Below are positions 8,222-16,377 of a stretch of 64,000 nucleotides of DNA, piece by piece. A program made the translations under genes and the position numbers. Location of the stretch: the NCBI RefSeq assembly GCF_048537545.1, contig NZ_CP183218.1; one strand, written 5' to 3'. The stretch is from Chania fonticola_B. GTDB taxonomy: Bacteria > Pseudomonadota > Gammaproteobacteria > Enterobacterales > Enterobacteriaceae. The notes under the pieces were generated by a model. That model searched no databases, was not told the origin of the DNA, and saw only the letters and a program-made list of their open reading frames with translations. How positions within the stretch are numbered: the stretch's first letter is position 1; the number at the start of each line of letters is the position of its first letter.

Positions 8222-8430
8222 TTTCGCTAAGCGGGCGCTCTGTGCAGCGCCTCCCTTCTCTTCATCCCCTCCACAAACCAACCAATGAATTTTCGCGATT
8301 ACCAGAAAAGCGCCAGCCATCGGCTAGACTTTAACTTGTCAGTGCAGTACTGCTAGATCGATACCTATAAAGAGAAAAATTGCGACGTAAACAGAATAAT
8401 ATGGGTCATTACCCATCAAAGGAGCACGCT

Positions 8431-9000
8431 ATGCGGATGTTTCTTGCAGTGGTCTGGACAGGGCTGTTATTGCTAACCACGCCAACTCATGCAGCAGAAC
8501 CGGAACCCAGCACCGGGCGGGTCTCGGGCTGGTGGAACTCTTTAACCAGCGGTGTCGCACAAACCTGGGAGGACCCGCAATACCACGATCTTTATCTGCC
8601 GTTTATCAGTTGGCACGCCCGTTTTATGTACGACGAGACGGATCATTACAATGAGATGCCGTGGGGCGGCGGCTTTGGGATATCGCGCTATAACGAAGAA
8701 GGTGACTGGAGTGCCCTGTACGCGATGATGTTTAAAGACTCCCACAATGAGTGGCAGCCGATTGTCGGCTATGGCTGGGAAAAGGGCTGGTATCTGGATC
8801 AGAATCAAGATTTCCGCCTTGGGTTTGGTGTGACGGCGGGGATCACCGCACGTGAAGATTTCGGCAACTACATTCCATTGCCGATCGTGCTGCCACTGTT
8901 TTCCGCTGGCTATAAGCAGGCAACCGTTCAGTTCACCTATATCCCCGGTACCTACAACAACGGCAACGTGCTGTTTGCCTGGTTACGCTTTAGTTTTTAG
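8431..9000 (+). CDS. pagP: PagP, lipid A palmitoyltransferase
   Basis: A 189-residue precursor with a signal peptide (hydrophobic FLAVVWTGLLLL, cleavage near THA|AEP), then an amphipathic helix (SGWWNSLTSGVAQTWED) and an eight-strand outer-membrane barrel ending in FAWLRFSF. The family's catalytic His (ISWHARFMY) and Asp-Ser pair (FKDSHNEW) are conserved. PagP moves palmitate from phospholipids to lipid A and helps resist cationic peptides. AAAGGAG sits eight bases before the chosen ATG; a longer frame from 8380 has no signal-peptide logic. No PhoP box was recognised upstream. Confidence 0.93.
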   Translation: MRMFLAVVWTGLLLLTTPTHAAEPEPSTGRVSGWWNSLTSGVAQTWEDPQYHDLYLPFISWHARFMYDETDHYNEMPWGGGFGISRYNEEGDWSALYAMMFKDSHNEWQPIVGYGWEKGWYLDQNQDFRLGFGVTAGITAREDFGNYIPLPIVLPLFSAGYKQATVQFTYIPGTYNNGNVLFAWLRFSF

Positions 9001-9126
9001 TTCGGAGTCATCATATGAGCGGGCGCACATGATGCGCCCCTTCTCCACGCAAGTGCAGCAGCAGATAGATTCATTCGGCCAACGCTTTACGCTATGCTGA
9101 GGTATCGCAAGAACCGAGGAAAAACA

Positions 9127-10584
9127 ATGAATACCCCTGAAAAAAAGTCGCTGACTGCCCTGCAAGCCCTCGACCAACTCGAAGTACTGTATGACGCATC
9201 GGTCAACGCCTTGCGCGCTGCCATCAAACAATTTATCGCGGATGGCACCCTGCCAGAATCGCAGGCCCGTGCCTCGGGGCTGTTTTCCTACCCGGAGCTG
9301 CGAGTACGCTGGGATGGTGAACATCCCGACCATCCAAGAACTCGGGCCTATGGCCGTTTTACCCGGCCTGGCAGCTACACCACCACCATCACCCGGCCGC
9401 AGCTGTTCCGCCCTTATCTTGCCGAACAGTTGGCAATGCTGACCAGTGAATATGCCGCCGTGATCGAAGTGGTTCCTTCTCAACAGGAGATCCCCTTCCC
9501 TTATGTGATCGACGGCTCCGATCTGGCCTTGGACAGAACCATGAGTGCCGGGCTTACCAAGCATTTCCCCACTACCGAGCTGGCGCAGATTGGCGATGAA
9601 AATGCAGACGGCCTGTCCCCTTTTGCCAACCATTTTCCACTCTCCCATTTTGACGCGCTGCGGACCGATTTCTCACTGGCCCGTCTGCGGCACTACACCG
9701 GCACGCCGGTGGAACATTTTCAGCACTTTGTGTTGTTTACCAACTACACGCGCTATGTCGATGAGTTTATCCGCTGGGCGTGTAGCCAGATCGCCGATCC
9801 GGCCAGCCCCTATATCGCGCTTTCTTGCGCCGGTGGCCACTTTGTTACGCCAGAAACGCCAAATCCAGAGCAGACGGTGTCCGATCTAGCCTGGAAGAAC
9901 CACCAAATGCCCGCCTATCACCTGATCGCCAACGATGGCCAGGGGATCACGCTGGTCAATATTGGTGTCGGCCCTTCCAATGCCAAAACCATCTGCGATC
10001 ACCTGGCCGTGCTGCGTCCCCATGCCTGGCTGATGATTGGCCACTGCGGCGGCCTGCGGGAAAGCCAGTCAATTGGCGACTACGTGTTAGCCCACGCCTA
10101 CCTGCGTGACGATCATGTATTAGACTCGGTGCTGCCACCGGATATCCCAATTCCAAGCATCGCGGAAGTTCAGCGTGCGCTGTATGACGCCACCAAAACG
10201 GTAAGCGGTATGCCTGGGGAAGCGGTAAAACAGCGGTTACGTACCGGGACGGTGGTCACCACCGACGATCGTAACTGGGAGCTGCGCTATTCGGCTTCCG
10301 CACTGCGCTTTAATCTCAGCCGCGCCGTCGCCGTCGATATGGAAAGCGCCACCATCGCGGCGCAGGGTTATCGCTTCCGGGTGCCTTATGGCACTCTGCT
10401 GTGCGTGTCTGATAAACCGCTGCATGGCGAGATTAAACTGCCGGGCCAAGCCAACCGTTTCTACGAGGGTGCGATTTCGGAGCACTTGCAGATCGGGATT
10501 TGTGCCATCGACCTGTTGCGGGCTGAAGGTGAACATCTGCATTCACGCAAACTGCGCACCTTCAACGAGCCGCCGTTCCGCTAA
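9127..10584 (+). CDS. amn: AMP nucleosidase
   Basis: A 485-residue enzyme, almost the same length as E. coli Amn. It cleaves AMP to adenine and ribose 5-phosphate. An N-terminal regulatory domain of about 180 residues is followed by a nucleoside-phosphorylase-like domain with NIGVGPSNAKTICDHLAVLRPHAWLMIGHCGGL and the VDMESATIAAQGYRF motif, which contains the purine/ribose-binding Met-Glu pair. The start at 9127 has GAGGAAAA upstream. In E. coli amn lies in the same tRNA-Asn region. It converges on nac, with a REP-type palindrome between the two. Confidence 0.93.
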   Translation: MNTPEKKSLTALQALDQLEVLYDASVNALRAAIKQFIADGTLPESQARASGLFSYPELRVRWDGEHPDHPRTRAYGRFTRPGSYTTTITRPQLFRPYLAEQLAMLTSEYAAVIEVVPSQQEIPFPYVIDGSDLALDRTMSAGLTKHFPTTELAQIGDENADGLSPFANHFPLSHFDALRTDFSLARLRHYTGTPVEHFQHFVLFTNYTRYVDEFIRWACSQIADPASPYIALSCAGGHFVTPETPNPEQTVSDLAWKNHQMPAYHLIANDGQGITLVNIGVGPSNAKTICDHLAVLRPHAWLMIGHCGGLRESQSIGDYVLAHAYLRDDHVLDSVLPPDIPIPSIAEVQRALYDATKTVSGMPGEAVKQRLRTGTVVTTDDRNWELRYSASALRFNLSRAVAVDMESATIAAQGYRFRVPYGTLLCVSDKPLHGEIKLPGQANRFYEGAISEHLQIGICAIDLLRAEGEHLHSRKLRTFNEPPFR

Positions 10585-10594
10585 CCCAAAGGCT

Positions 10595-10618
10595 GGGCGC
10601 CGCACGCGGCGCCCCTAC
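10595..10618. repeat. REP-type palindrome between amn and nac
   Basis: An almost perfect palindrome (GGGCGCCGC / GCGGCGCCCC) closes the gap between the convergent amn and nac genes. The TAG stop of nac (10615-10617) is inside it. It may also act as a bidirectional transcript-end hairpin. Confidence 0.65.
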
Positions 10619-11538
10619 AGCGCCAAAGCCAGCATTCGCGTCGGCTGATGATGGCTGGCGGTAATTTCCAGCAGGATCTCCCTCACCGCTCCCGCCACCG
10701 CAGTGAGCGGCTTTTGGCCGCAAACCACTAACGCCAGCGGTACCGAAAGCGCCGGAGCATTGAGGCGGATCATCCAGGCCTTGGCCGGGCCGATCGTCGC
10801 CCTGGCAATCGATTCTGGCAGGATCGTCGCCCCCATTCCGCTAGCGATAGCGGCGCAAAGCATGCTGTGTGATTCGATCTCACCAATCACATTCGGCGTG
10901 AGTTGGCGCAGCGCCAGAGCCTCATCGACCAGGTCGCGCACCACATCCCCCTCACGCGGCAAGAACAGATTAAACCTGCTCACCGCCGATAAATCGATGC
11001 TGTTGCCCGGATGAGGGATACTTCTTGCCGCGACCAGATACAAATCCTCTTTCGCCAACGCCGTAACGTTCAGGTTCGGTGGCATGTTCTGCCCGTACAT
11101 CACCGCCATATCCAGAGCCTGCGTCGCCACCTGCTGGCTCAACAAGTTGCCGATATTCTCATTCAGGCTCAGCAAAATCCCAGGATGCCGATCGCGTACT
11201 GCTTGCAACAGCGGCAGCGCCAACTGCGAGGCCGCACTACCTTGCACCAGGCCGACCGCCACCTGCCCAACCAGCGTTTCCCCACTGCCGATCACAGCTT
11301 GCTGGGCCTGCTCGCACTGCTGAAGGATGGTTTGCGCATGCGCATAAAGAATATTGCCGGCCTCCGTGGGCATCACTCCGCGCTTGGTACGGATCAGCAA
11401 TTGCTGTTTCAGTTCCCCTTCCAGAGTGGCAACTTGCTGGCTCAGCGCAGGCTGCGCAATATGCAACACCTCTGCCGCCTGAGTCAGGCTGCCGATATCG
11501 ACGATCTTTACGAAATACTTCAGGCGTCTGAAATTCAT
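10615..11538 (-). CDS. nac: Nac, nitrogen assimilation LysR-type regulator
   Basis: A 307-residue LysR regulator whose first 60 residues (MNFRRLKYFVKIVDIGSL, AAEVLHIAQPALSQQVATLE) are nearly identical to E. coli Nac. The effector domain shows the VIGEIES and AAIASGMG segments typical of Nac. Nac connects NtrC control to sigma-70 genes such as those for histidine, proline and urea use. Its own gene is transcribed by sigma-54 RNA polymerase with NtrC, and both sites are visible upstream (11590-11605 and 11700-11716). The stop codon lies in a REP palindrome. Confidence 0.9.
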   Translation of the reverse strand: MNFRRLKYFVKIVDIGSLTQAAEVLHIAQPALSQQVATLEGELKQQLLIRTKRGVMPTEAGNILYAHAQTILQQCEQAQQAVIGSGETLVGQVAVGLVQGSAASQLALPLLQAVRDRHPGILLSLNENIGNLLSQQVATQALDMAVMYGQNMPPNLNVTALAKEDLYLVAARSIPHPGNSIDLSAVSRFNLFLPREGDVVRDLVDEALALRQLTPNVIGEIESHSMLCAAIASGMGATILPESIARATIGPAKAWMIRLNAPALSVPLALVVCGQKPLTAVAGAVREILLEITASHHQPTRMLALAL

Positions 11539-11589
11539 CGTGGCTCCTAGCTGCGGTTAACTGCATTCAATATCAACGACTGCAACTAC

Positions 11590-11605
11590 AGCAAAAAACG
11601 GGCCA
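11590..11605 (-). promoter_or_regulatory. sigma-54 promoter of nac
   Basis: On the minus strand the sequence reads TGGCCCGTTTTTTGCT, matching the -24/-12 consensus TGGCACGN4TTGCW with one mismatch and exact GG-GC spacing. Transcription would begin near 11579, about 40 bases before the nac ATG. nac is known to be sigma-54 dependent in Klebsiella and E. coli. Confidence 0.82.
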
Positions 11606-11699
11606 GGCAGAACAAGCAGTGCATTATCAGCCTAAGTGATTAAAAAATAATGAAAGGTAACGATATGGCGGGATTGGGTGACAAGGTAAAGCCGGGTTC

Positions 11700-11716
11700 T
11701 GCACCACACTGGGGCA
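11700..11716. promoter_or_regulatory. NtrC-binding site upstream of nac
   Basis: TGCACCACACTGGGGCA matches the dyad TGCACCAN3TGGTGCA with a single mismatch. It is centred about 129 bases upstream of the predicted nac transcription start, a normal enhancer distance for NtrC. Confidence 0.72.
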
Positions 11717-11742
11717 TTGCCAGTCCCCAGCGTGGTTCAGCT

Positions 11743-11772
11743 AAAAAAAACCCGCCAATCGTCTGGCGGGTT
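11743..11772 (-). terminator. rho-independent terminator of the coiled-coil/FKBP gene
   Basis: On the minus strand an eight-pair stem AACCCGCC / GGCGGGTT with an eight-base loop is followed by a run of eight T. It lies eleven bases after the stop of the 11783-15940 gene. Confidence 0.9.
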
Positions 11773-11782
11773 AGTTATAGGG

Positions 11783-14700
11783 TTACGGAGCTTTTTGCTC
11801 GGAGGCCGGTATCACATCCAGGATGCGTACGTTATAGACCATGGTCGCGCCCGGTGGGATATCCGGTGCCATGCCTTTCTCGCCATAGGCCAGTTCAGGT
11901 GGCACCACCAGCGTCATGTTACCGTGGTTCTTCAACTTACCTAGCGCTTCGCGGAACAGCGGTGGATACGCGCTCAGCGGCTGCGAAATTGAAGTGCCAG
12001 CCAGATCCATATCCTTGATCACTTTACCGTCGGTCAAGCTCTCTTTAACCACCACGGCAACGGTATCACCCTCACCAATCACGCTATCGCCAACATAATC
12101 GATGCGGTAATAGAAGCCTTGCTTAGACTGTACGACGCGTGGCTGCTTCTTGAACTTATCGATGTAGCTGCTGCCTTGTTTTTCGTTCTGCTGTTTGATC
12201 TTTTTATGCTGATTGCTCAGCTCCAACTCGCTTTCATACAAGGCTTTGGCAATCTGTTCTTTGGCCAGTTTGGTCTGGCCATTGATGACATCAGTGACAC
12301 CTGCCAGCGCCAGTTGGCGGTTCACGTCTACACCCTGGGTCTTTTTGCTGTTGAGCAAATCCAGGATGTCATTACCCAACGCGGTACCGATCGCATAATC
12401 GCGTTTTTCCACCTGCGTTTTCGGCTCAGTGACCACGGACGTGCCAGCCGTTTGCTTTTTCTCGGCTGCAGTCAGCTTTTGCTGTAGCTGGGCAAGTTCC
12501 TGCACCTTCTGCTCATTGTCTTTGGTTTGTGCCGCCAACTGCTCTTGCAGCTTGGCACTCTCCTGCTGACTCGCCTGCTGCAACTCGGCGATCTGCTTCG
12601 CTTTCTGCTCGCTGTCTTTGGTCTGAGCCGCTAACTGCTCCCGCAACTTGGCGCTCTCCTGCTGACTCGCCTGCTGCAACTGGGCGATTTGCTGCGCTTT
12701 CTGCTCGATGTCTTTAGTCTGAGCCGCTAATTGCTCTTGCAGCTTGGCACTCTCTTGCTGACCCGCCTGCTGCAACTGGGCGATTTGCTGCGCTTTCTGC
12801 TCGATGTCTTTAGCCTGAGAGGCTAATTGCTCTTGCAGCTTGACACTCTCCTGCTGACTCGCCTTCTGCAACTGAGCGATCTGCTGCGCTTTCTGCTCGC
12901 TGTCTTTAGTCTGAGCGGCCAACTGTTCCTGCAGCTTGACACTCTCCTGCTGACTCGCCTTCTGCAACTGGGCGATCTGCTGCGCTTTCTGCTCGCTGTC
13001 TTTAGTCTGAGCGGCCAACTGTTCCTGCAGCTTCGCACTCTCCTGCTGACTCGCCTTCTGCAACTGGGCGATCTGCTGCGCTTTCTGCTCGCTGTCTTTA
13101 GTCTGAGCCGCTAACTGCTCCTGCAGCTTAACGCTCTCCTGCTGACTCGCCTGCTGCAACTGAGCGATCTGCTGCGCTTTCTGCTCGCTGTCTTTAGTTT
13201 GTGCGGCCAACTGCTCTTGCAGCTTGGTGTTCGACTGCTGACTGGCCTGCTGCAACTGGGCAATCTGCTGCGCTTTCTGCTCACTGTCCTTGGTCTGAGC
13301 GGCTAACTGCTCCTGCAACTTCGCCAATTCCTGCTGGCTTTGCTGGAGTTGTTTAACCTGCTGAGCCTTCTGATCGTTGTCTTTGCCATACACCGTCAAC
13401 TGTTCTTGCAGCTGCTTTATCTGCTGCGCCTTCTGTTCACTGTCTTTGATCTGCACGGTCAGTTGATCTTGCAGTTTCGCCATCGTCAGCAGCTCTTGCT
13501 GCAATTTCTTCATTTGCTGAGCTTGTTGCACGAAATCTTTGTTATTAAGCGCCAATTGCTCCTGCAACTGCTTGGCCTGTAGCGCTTTTTGTTCGCTATC
13601 CTTGGCCTGGGCAGCCAGTTGAGTCTGCAACTTGGCCAACTCTTGCTGGCCTTGCTGGAGTTGCTTCACCTGCTGGGCTTTCTGCTCATTATCCTTACTG
13701 GAAGCCGCCAACTGTTCCTGCAGCTGTTTGACCTGCTGCACTTTCTGCTCGCTGTCCTTGGCTTGAGTAGCTAACTGAGCCTGCAGCTTGGCCAGCTCTT
13801 GCTGGTTTTGCTGCAGCTGTTTCAGCTGTTGCGCTTTCTCATCATTGGCTTTGGTTTGTGCAGCTAGTTGCTCTTGCAGCTTGCTACTGGTCTGTTGCAA
13901 CTGTTTCACCTGCTCGGCTTTTTGCTCGCTGTCTTTGGTCTGGATGGCTAGCTGTGCCTGCAACTCTGCGACGGTTTGCTTATTTTGTTGCAGCTGCATC
14001 ACTTGCTGCGCTTTCTGCTCATTATCTTTAGTTTGCGCGGTCAACTGCTCCTGCAACTTGGCGCTCGCCTGTTGCAACTGCTTCACCTGCTCAGCTTTCT
14101 GCTCGCTGTCTTTGGTCTGAGCGGCCAGCTGTTCTTGCAGTTTTGCCAACGACTGTTGGTTTTGCTGCAGTTGTTTCAACTGCTGGTTTTTTTCATCAAG
14201 GCCTTGGGTTTGCGCGGTCAGTTGCTCCTGCAACTTGGCGCTCGCCTGTTGCAGCTGCTTCACCTGTTCGGCTTTCTGCTCGCTGTCTTTGGTCTGTGCG
14301 GCCAGTTGATCTTGCAGCTTAGCCATCGCTTGCTGGGTCTTCTGCTCATTCTCTTTGCTGCGCGCCGCCAACTGATCTTGCAACTGTGTTACCTGCAGGG
14401 CCTTTTGCTCACGCTCTTTGGTCTGGGCAGCCAACTGTTCCTGCAGCTTCGCCAACGCCTGCTGGTTTTGCTGTAGCTGTGTAGCCAGTTGGGCTTTTTC
14501 AGCGTTGACTTTGGCTTGTGCCGTCAACTGCTCCTGCAGCTTGGCGCTCGCCTGTTGCAGCTGCTTCACCTGTTCGGCTTTCTGCTCGCTGTCTTTGGTC
14601 TGTGCGGCCAGTTGATCTTGCAGCTTCGCCATCGCTTGCTGGGTCTTCTGCTCATTCTCTTTGCTGCGCGCCGCCAGTTGATCTTGCAGTTGTGTTACCT

Positions 14701-15940
14701 GCAGCGCCTTTTGCTCACGCTCTTTGGTCTGGGCAGCCAACTGTTCCTGCAGCTTCACCAACGCCTGCTGGTTTTGCTGCAGTTGTGCAGCCAACTGCGC
14801 TTTTTCATCGTTAGTTTTAGCATACGCCGTTAGCTGCTCTTGCAGCTTGACGCTCGCCTGTTGCAGCTGCTTCACCTGTTCGGCTTTCTGCTCGCTGTCT
14901 TTGGTCTGTGCGGCCAGTTGATCTTGCAGCTTCGCCATTGCTTGCTGGGTCTTCTGCTCATTCTCTTTGCTGCGCGCCGCCAGTTGTTCTCGCAGCTGTG
15001 TTACCTGCAAGGCTTTTTGTTCACTGTCTTTGGCCTGGGCAGCCAACTGTGCTTGCAGTTTCGCCACCTCCTGCTGATTTTGTTGCAGTTGCTTGGCCTG
15101 CTGGGCTTTTTCATCGTTAGTTTTAGCATACGCCGTTAGCTGCTCTTGCAACTTGGCACCAGCCTGTTGCAGCTGTTTCACCTGCTCGGCTTTCTGCTGG
15201 CTGTCTTTGGTTTGCGCAGCCAGTTGCTCCTGCAGCTTCGCCATCGCCTGCTGGGACTTCTGTTCATTCTCTTTGCTACGCGCTGACAGCTGATCCTGCA
15301 ATTGGGCTATGGCCTGCTGGTTTTGCTGTAACGTTTGCTGCAGTTGTTTGATCTGTTGCGCTTTTTGTTCGTTATCTTTGGTTTGCGCTGCCAACTGTTG
15401 CTGCAATTGCGCACTGTTACGTTGTTCCTGCTGTTGCAGCTTCATTTGCTGCATCTGCCGCTCGCTTTCCTTGGCCTGTGCGGCAAGCTGCTGCTGCAGC
15501 CGCGCATTTTCCCGCTGGCTTTGCTCAATGGCCTGTTGCAGACGCGCCAACTCTGCAGAAGAGCCCGCTGACTGAGATTGCGTTTTACGCAACTGCTCGA
15601 GAGCCGCTTCCTGGCTGGTGACTTTGGCTTTCAGCTGATTGATGGTTGCCTGCAGCGTCTTCATTTCGCGAATACGCTCACTGCCCCTCTCATCCGCCGA
15701 CTTTGCCAGTGCGTTAGGTTTGCTGCTGGCAGGCTTACTACTTTTGGGTCTTGCAGGTTCTGCTGTATCCAGTTGTGAAGGCGTCAGAAACAGGAGCGCC
15801 GGAGCCTCATCCACCTGGCGTGTGATCGCGTCCAGTGAATTCAACGCATGGGCATCGGGAGTAACCGCCTCCTCAGCCCTTACTACTCCTAGCGGCAACG
15901 CCAACGTCAACAAGGCACCGCAATATATCCTGCGTTTCAT
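11783..15940 (-). CDS. giant exported repeat coiled-coil protein with C-terminal FKBP-like domain
   Basis: A 1385-residue protein. Residues 1-22 are a signal peptide (cleavage near VRA|EE). About 70 residues rich in Pro, Ser and Lys follow. Residues about 90-1165 are one uninterrupted Gln/Lys/Ala/Glu-rich coiled coil made of near-repeats around LQEQLAAQTKDSEQKAQQ. Residues about 1178-1285 resemble the helical FKBP N-terminal dimer domain of FkpA/Mip proteins, and the last 95 residues are an FKBP-type fold with ELAYGEKG and IPPGATMVYNVRILDV. The usual FDSS and GW active-site elements of FKBPs are replaced, so isomerase activity is doubtful. The start overlaps the stop of an upstream lipoprotein gene by four bases. 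I do not recognise a characterised homologue. A periplasmic or surface fibre, scaffold or chaperone role is inference. Confidence 0.85.
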   Translation of the reverse strand: MKRRIYCGALLTLALPLGVVRAEEAVTPDAHALNSLDAITRQVDEAPALLFLTPSQLDTAEPARPKSSKPASSKPNALAKSADERGSERIREMKTLQATINQLKAKVTSQEAALEQLRKTQSQSAGSSAELARLQQAIEQSQRENARLQQQLAAQAKESERQMQQMKLQQQEQRNSAQLQQQLAAQTKDNEQKAQQIKQLQQTLQQNQQAIAQLQDQLSARSKENEQKSQQAMAKLQEQLAAQTKDSQQKAEQVKQLQQAGAKLQEQLTAYAKTNDEKAQQAKQLQQNQQEVAKLQAQLAAQAKDSEQKALQVTQLREQLAARSKENEQKTQQAMAKLQDQLAAQTKDSEQKAEQVKQLQQASVKLQEQLTAYAKTNDEKAQLAAQLQQNQQALVKLQEQLAAQTKEREQKALQVTQLQDQLAARSKENEQKTQQAMAKLQDQLAAQTKDSEQKAEQVKQLQQASAKLQEQLTAQAKVNAEKAQLATQLQQNQQALAKLQEQLAAQTKEREQKALQVTQLQDQLAARSKENEQKTQQAMAKLQDQLAAQTKDSEQKAEQVKQLQQASAKLQEQLTAQTQGLDEKNQQLKQLQQNQQSLAKLQEQLAAQTKDSEQKAEQVKQLQQASAKLQEQLTAQTKDNEQKAQQVMQLQQNKQTVAELQAQLAIQTKDSEQKAEQVKQLQQTSSKLQEQLAAQTKANDEKAQQLKQLQQNQQELAKLQAQLATQAKDSEQKVQQVKQLQEQLAASSKDNEQKAQQVKQLQQGQQELAKLQTQLAAQAKDSEQKALQAKQLQEQLALNNKDFVQQAQQMKKLQQELLTMAKLQDQLTVQIKDSEQKAQQIKQLQEQLTVYGKDNDQKAQQVKQLQQSQQELAKLQEQLAAQTKDSEQKAQQIAQLQQASQQSNTKLQEQLAAQTKDSEQKAQQIAQLQQASQQESVKLQEQLAAQTKDSEQKAQQIAQLQKASQQESAKLQEQLAAQTKDSEQKAQQIAQLQKASQQESVKLQEQLAAQTKDSEQKAQQIAQLQKASQQESVKLQEQLASQAKDIEQKAQQIAQLQQAGQQESAKLQEQLAAQTKDIEQKAQQIAQLQQASQQESAKLREQLAAQTKDSEQKAKQIAELQQASQQESAKLQEQLAAQTKDNEQKVQELAQLQQKLTAAEKKQTAGTSVVTEPKTQVEKRDYAIGTALGNDILDLLNSKKTQGVDVNRQLALAGVTDVINGQTKLAKEQIAKALYESELELSNQHKKIKQQNEKQGSSYIDKFKKQPRVVQSKQGFYYRIDYVGDSVIGEGDTVAVVVKESLTDGKVIKDMDLAGTSISQPLSAYPPLFREALGKLKNHGNMTLVVPPELAYGEKGMAPDIPPGATMVYNVRILDVIPASEQKAP
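12476..13318 (-). repeat. 96-bp tandem repeat array inside the coiled-coil gene
   Basis: Eight full copies and one partial copy of a 96-base unit encode a 32-residue unit of the form LQEQLAAQTKDSEQKAQQIA followed by QLQQASQQESAK. Neighbouring copies are nearly identical in DNA, which indicates recent duplication or gene conversion. Confidence 0.88.
14234..15151 (-). repeat. 306-bp higher-order tandem repeat inside the coiled-coil gene
   Basis: Three consecutive 306-base units encode 102-residue blocks, each starting LQEQLTA and running through ARSKENEQKTQQAMAKLQDQ to EQVKQLQQAS. A fourth, divergent block starts at 14233. Confidence 0.83.
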
Positions 15941-16377
15941 TTCACGCTTTCCCCTCTCTGGATCAAGCCTTGCAGGACGTCACGTTCGATCTCGGCACAT
16001 AGCTGATTGGTCTTGTATTTGTACAACGCATCAAGGGTATCTTTGGTTGTCGCATTGACATCGCCGCGTACCGCGCCATAAACCGAGGCATTGTTCACCA
16101 GACGGTTAAAGTTGGCCTGCTTGGCCGCGTAAGCCTTCGGATTGACCTGCTTGAGTGACGCCAACTCGCTTTGGCAAAGGCCAATTTTGCTGGTTTTGGT
16201 TTCTGCGGCAGCCGGTTCTGGCGGTGGGGACACGCTGATCTGTTGAGGGGGAGCTTGTACGGTGGTCGCTGGTGGGGTTTCTTGCCAACGGGTCTGTGCG
16301 GTTTTCTGGCATCCTGCCAGCAACAAACCACTGCACAGTATTACGCCTAAACAGAGGTTCTTTTGGGTGCTTATCAT
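15937..16377 (-). CDS. small lipoprotein, partner of the coiled-coil/FKBP protein
   Basis: A 146-residue precursor with a lipoprotein signal peptide ending in the lipobox LLAGC (Cys23); the +2 residue is Gln, so sorting to the outer membrane is expected. A Pro-rich linker (about residues 30-60) leads to a helical domain with two cysteines (GLCQSEL and NQLCAEI) that could pair in the periplasm, and an ASVYGAVRGDVNATTKDTLDAL segment. The stop codon overlaps the start of the giant coiled-coil gene as ATGA, so the two are translationally coupled. I do not recognise the family. Anchoring the coiled-coil protein to the outer membrane is a reasonable inference. Confidence 0.8.
   Translation of the reverse strand: MISTQKNLCLGVILCSGLLLAGCQKTAQTRWQETPPATTVQAPPQQISVSPPPEPAAAETKTSKIGLCQSELASLKQVNPKAYAAKQANFNRLVNNASVYGAVRGDVNATTKDTLDALYKYKTNQLCAEIERDVLQGLIQRGESVK

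Noticed and set aside
12476..13318. Regular 96-bp repeats as a CRISPR-like array
   Set aside because: The copies are contiguous without unique spacers, and they stay in one reading frame encoding a coiled coil.
12827..15293. Many leucine/cysteine-rich open frames on the plus strand opposite the coiled-coil gene
   Set aside because: They are the antisense reading of the repeat (Gln/Lys/Glu codons read backwards), have the same 96- and 306-base periods and no ribosome binding sites.
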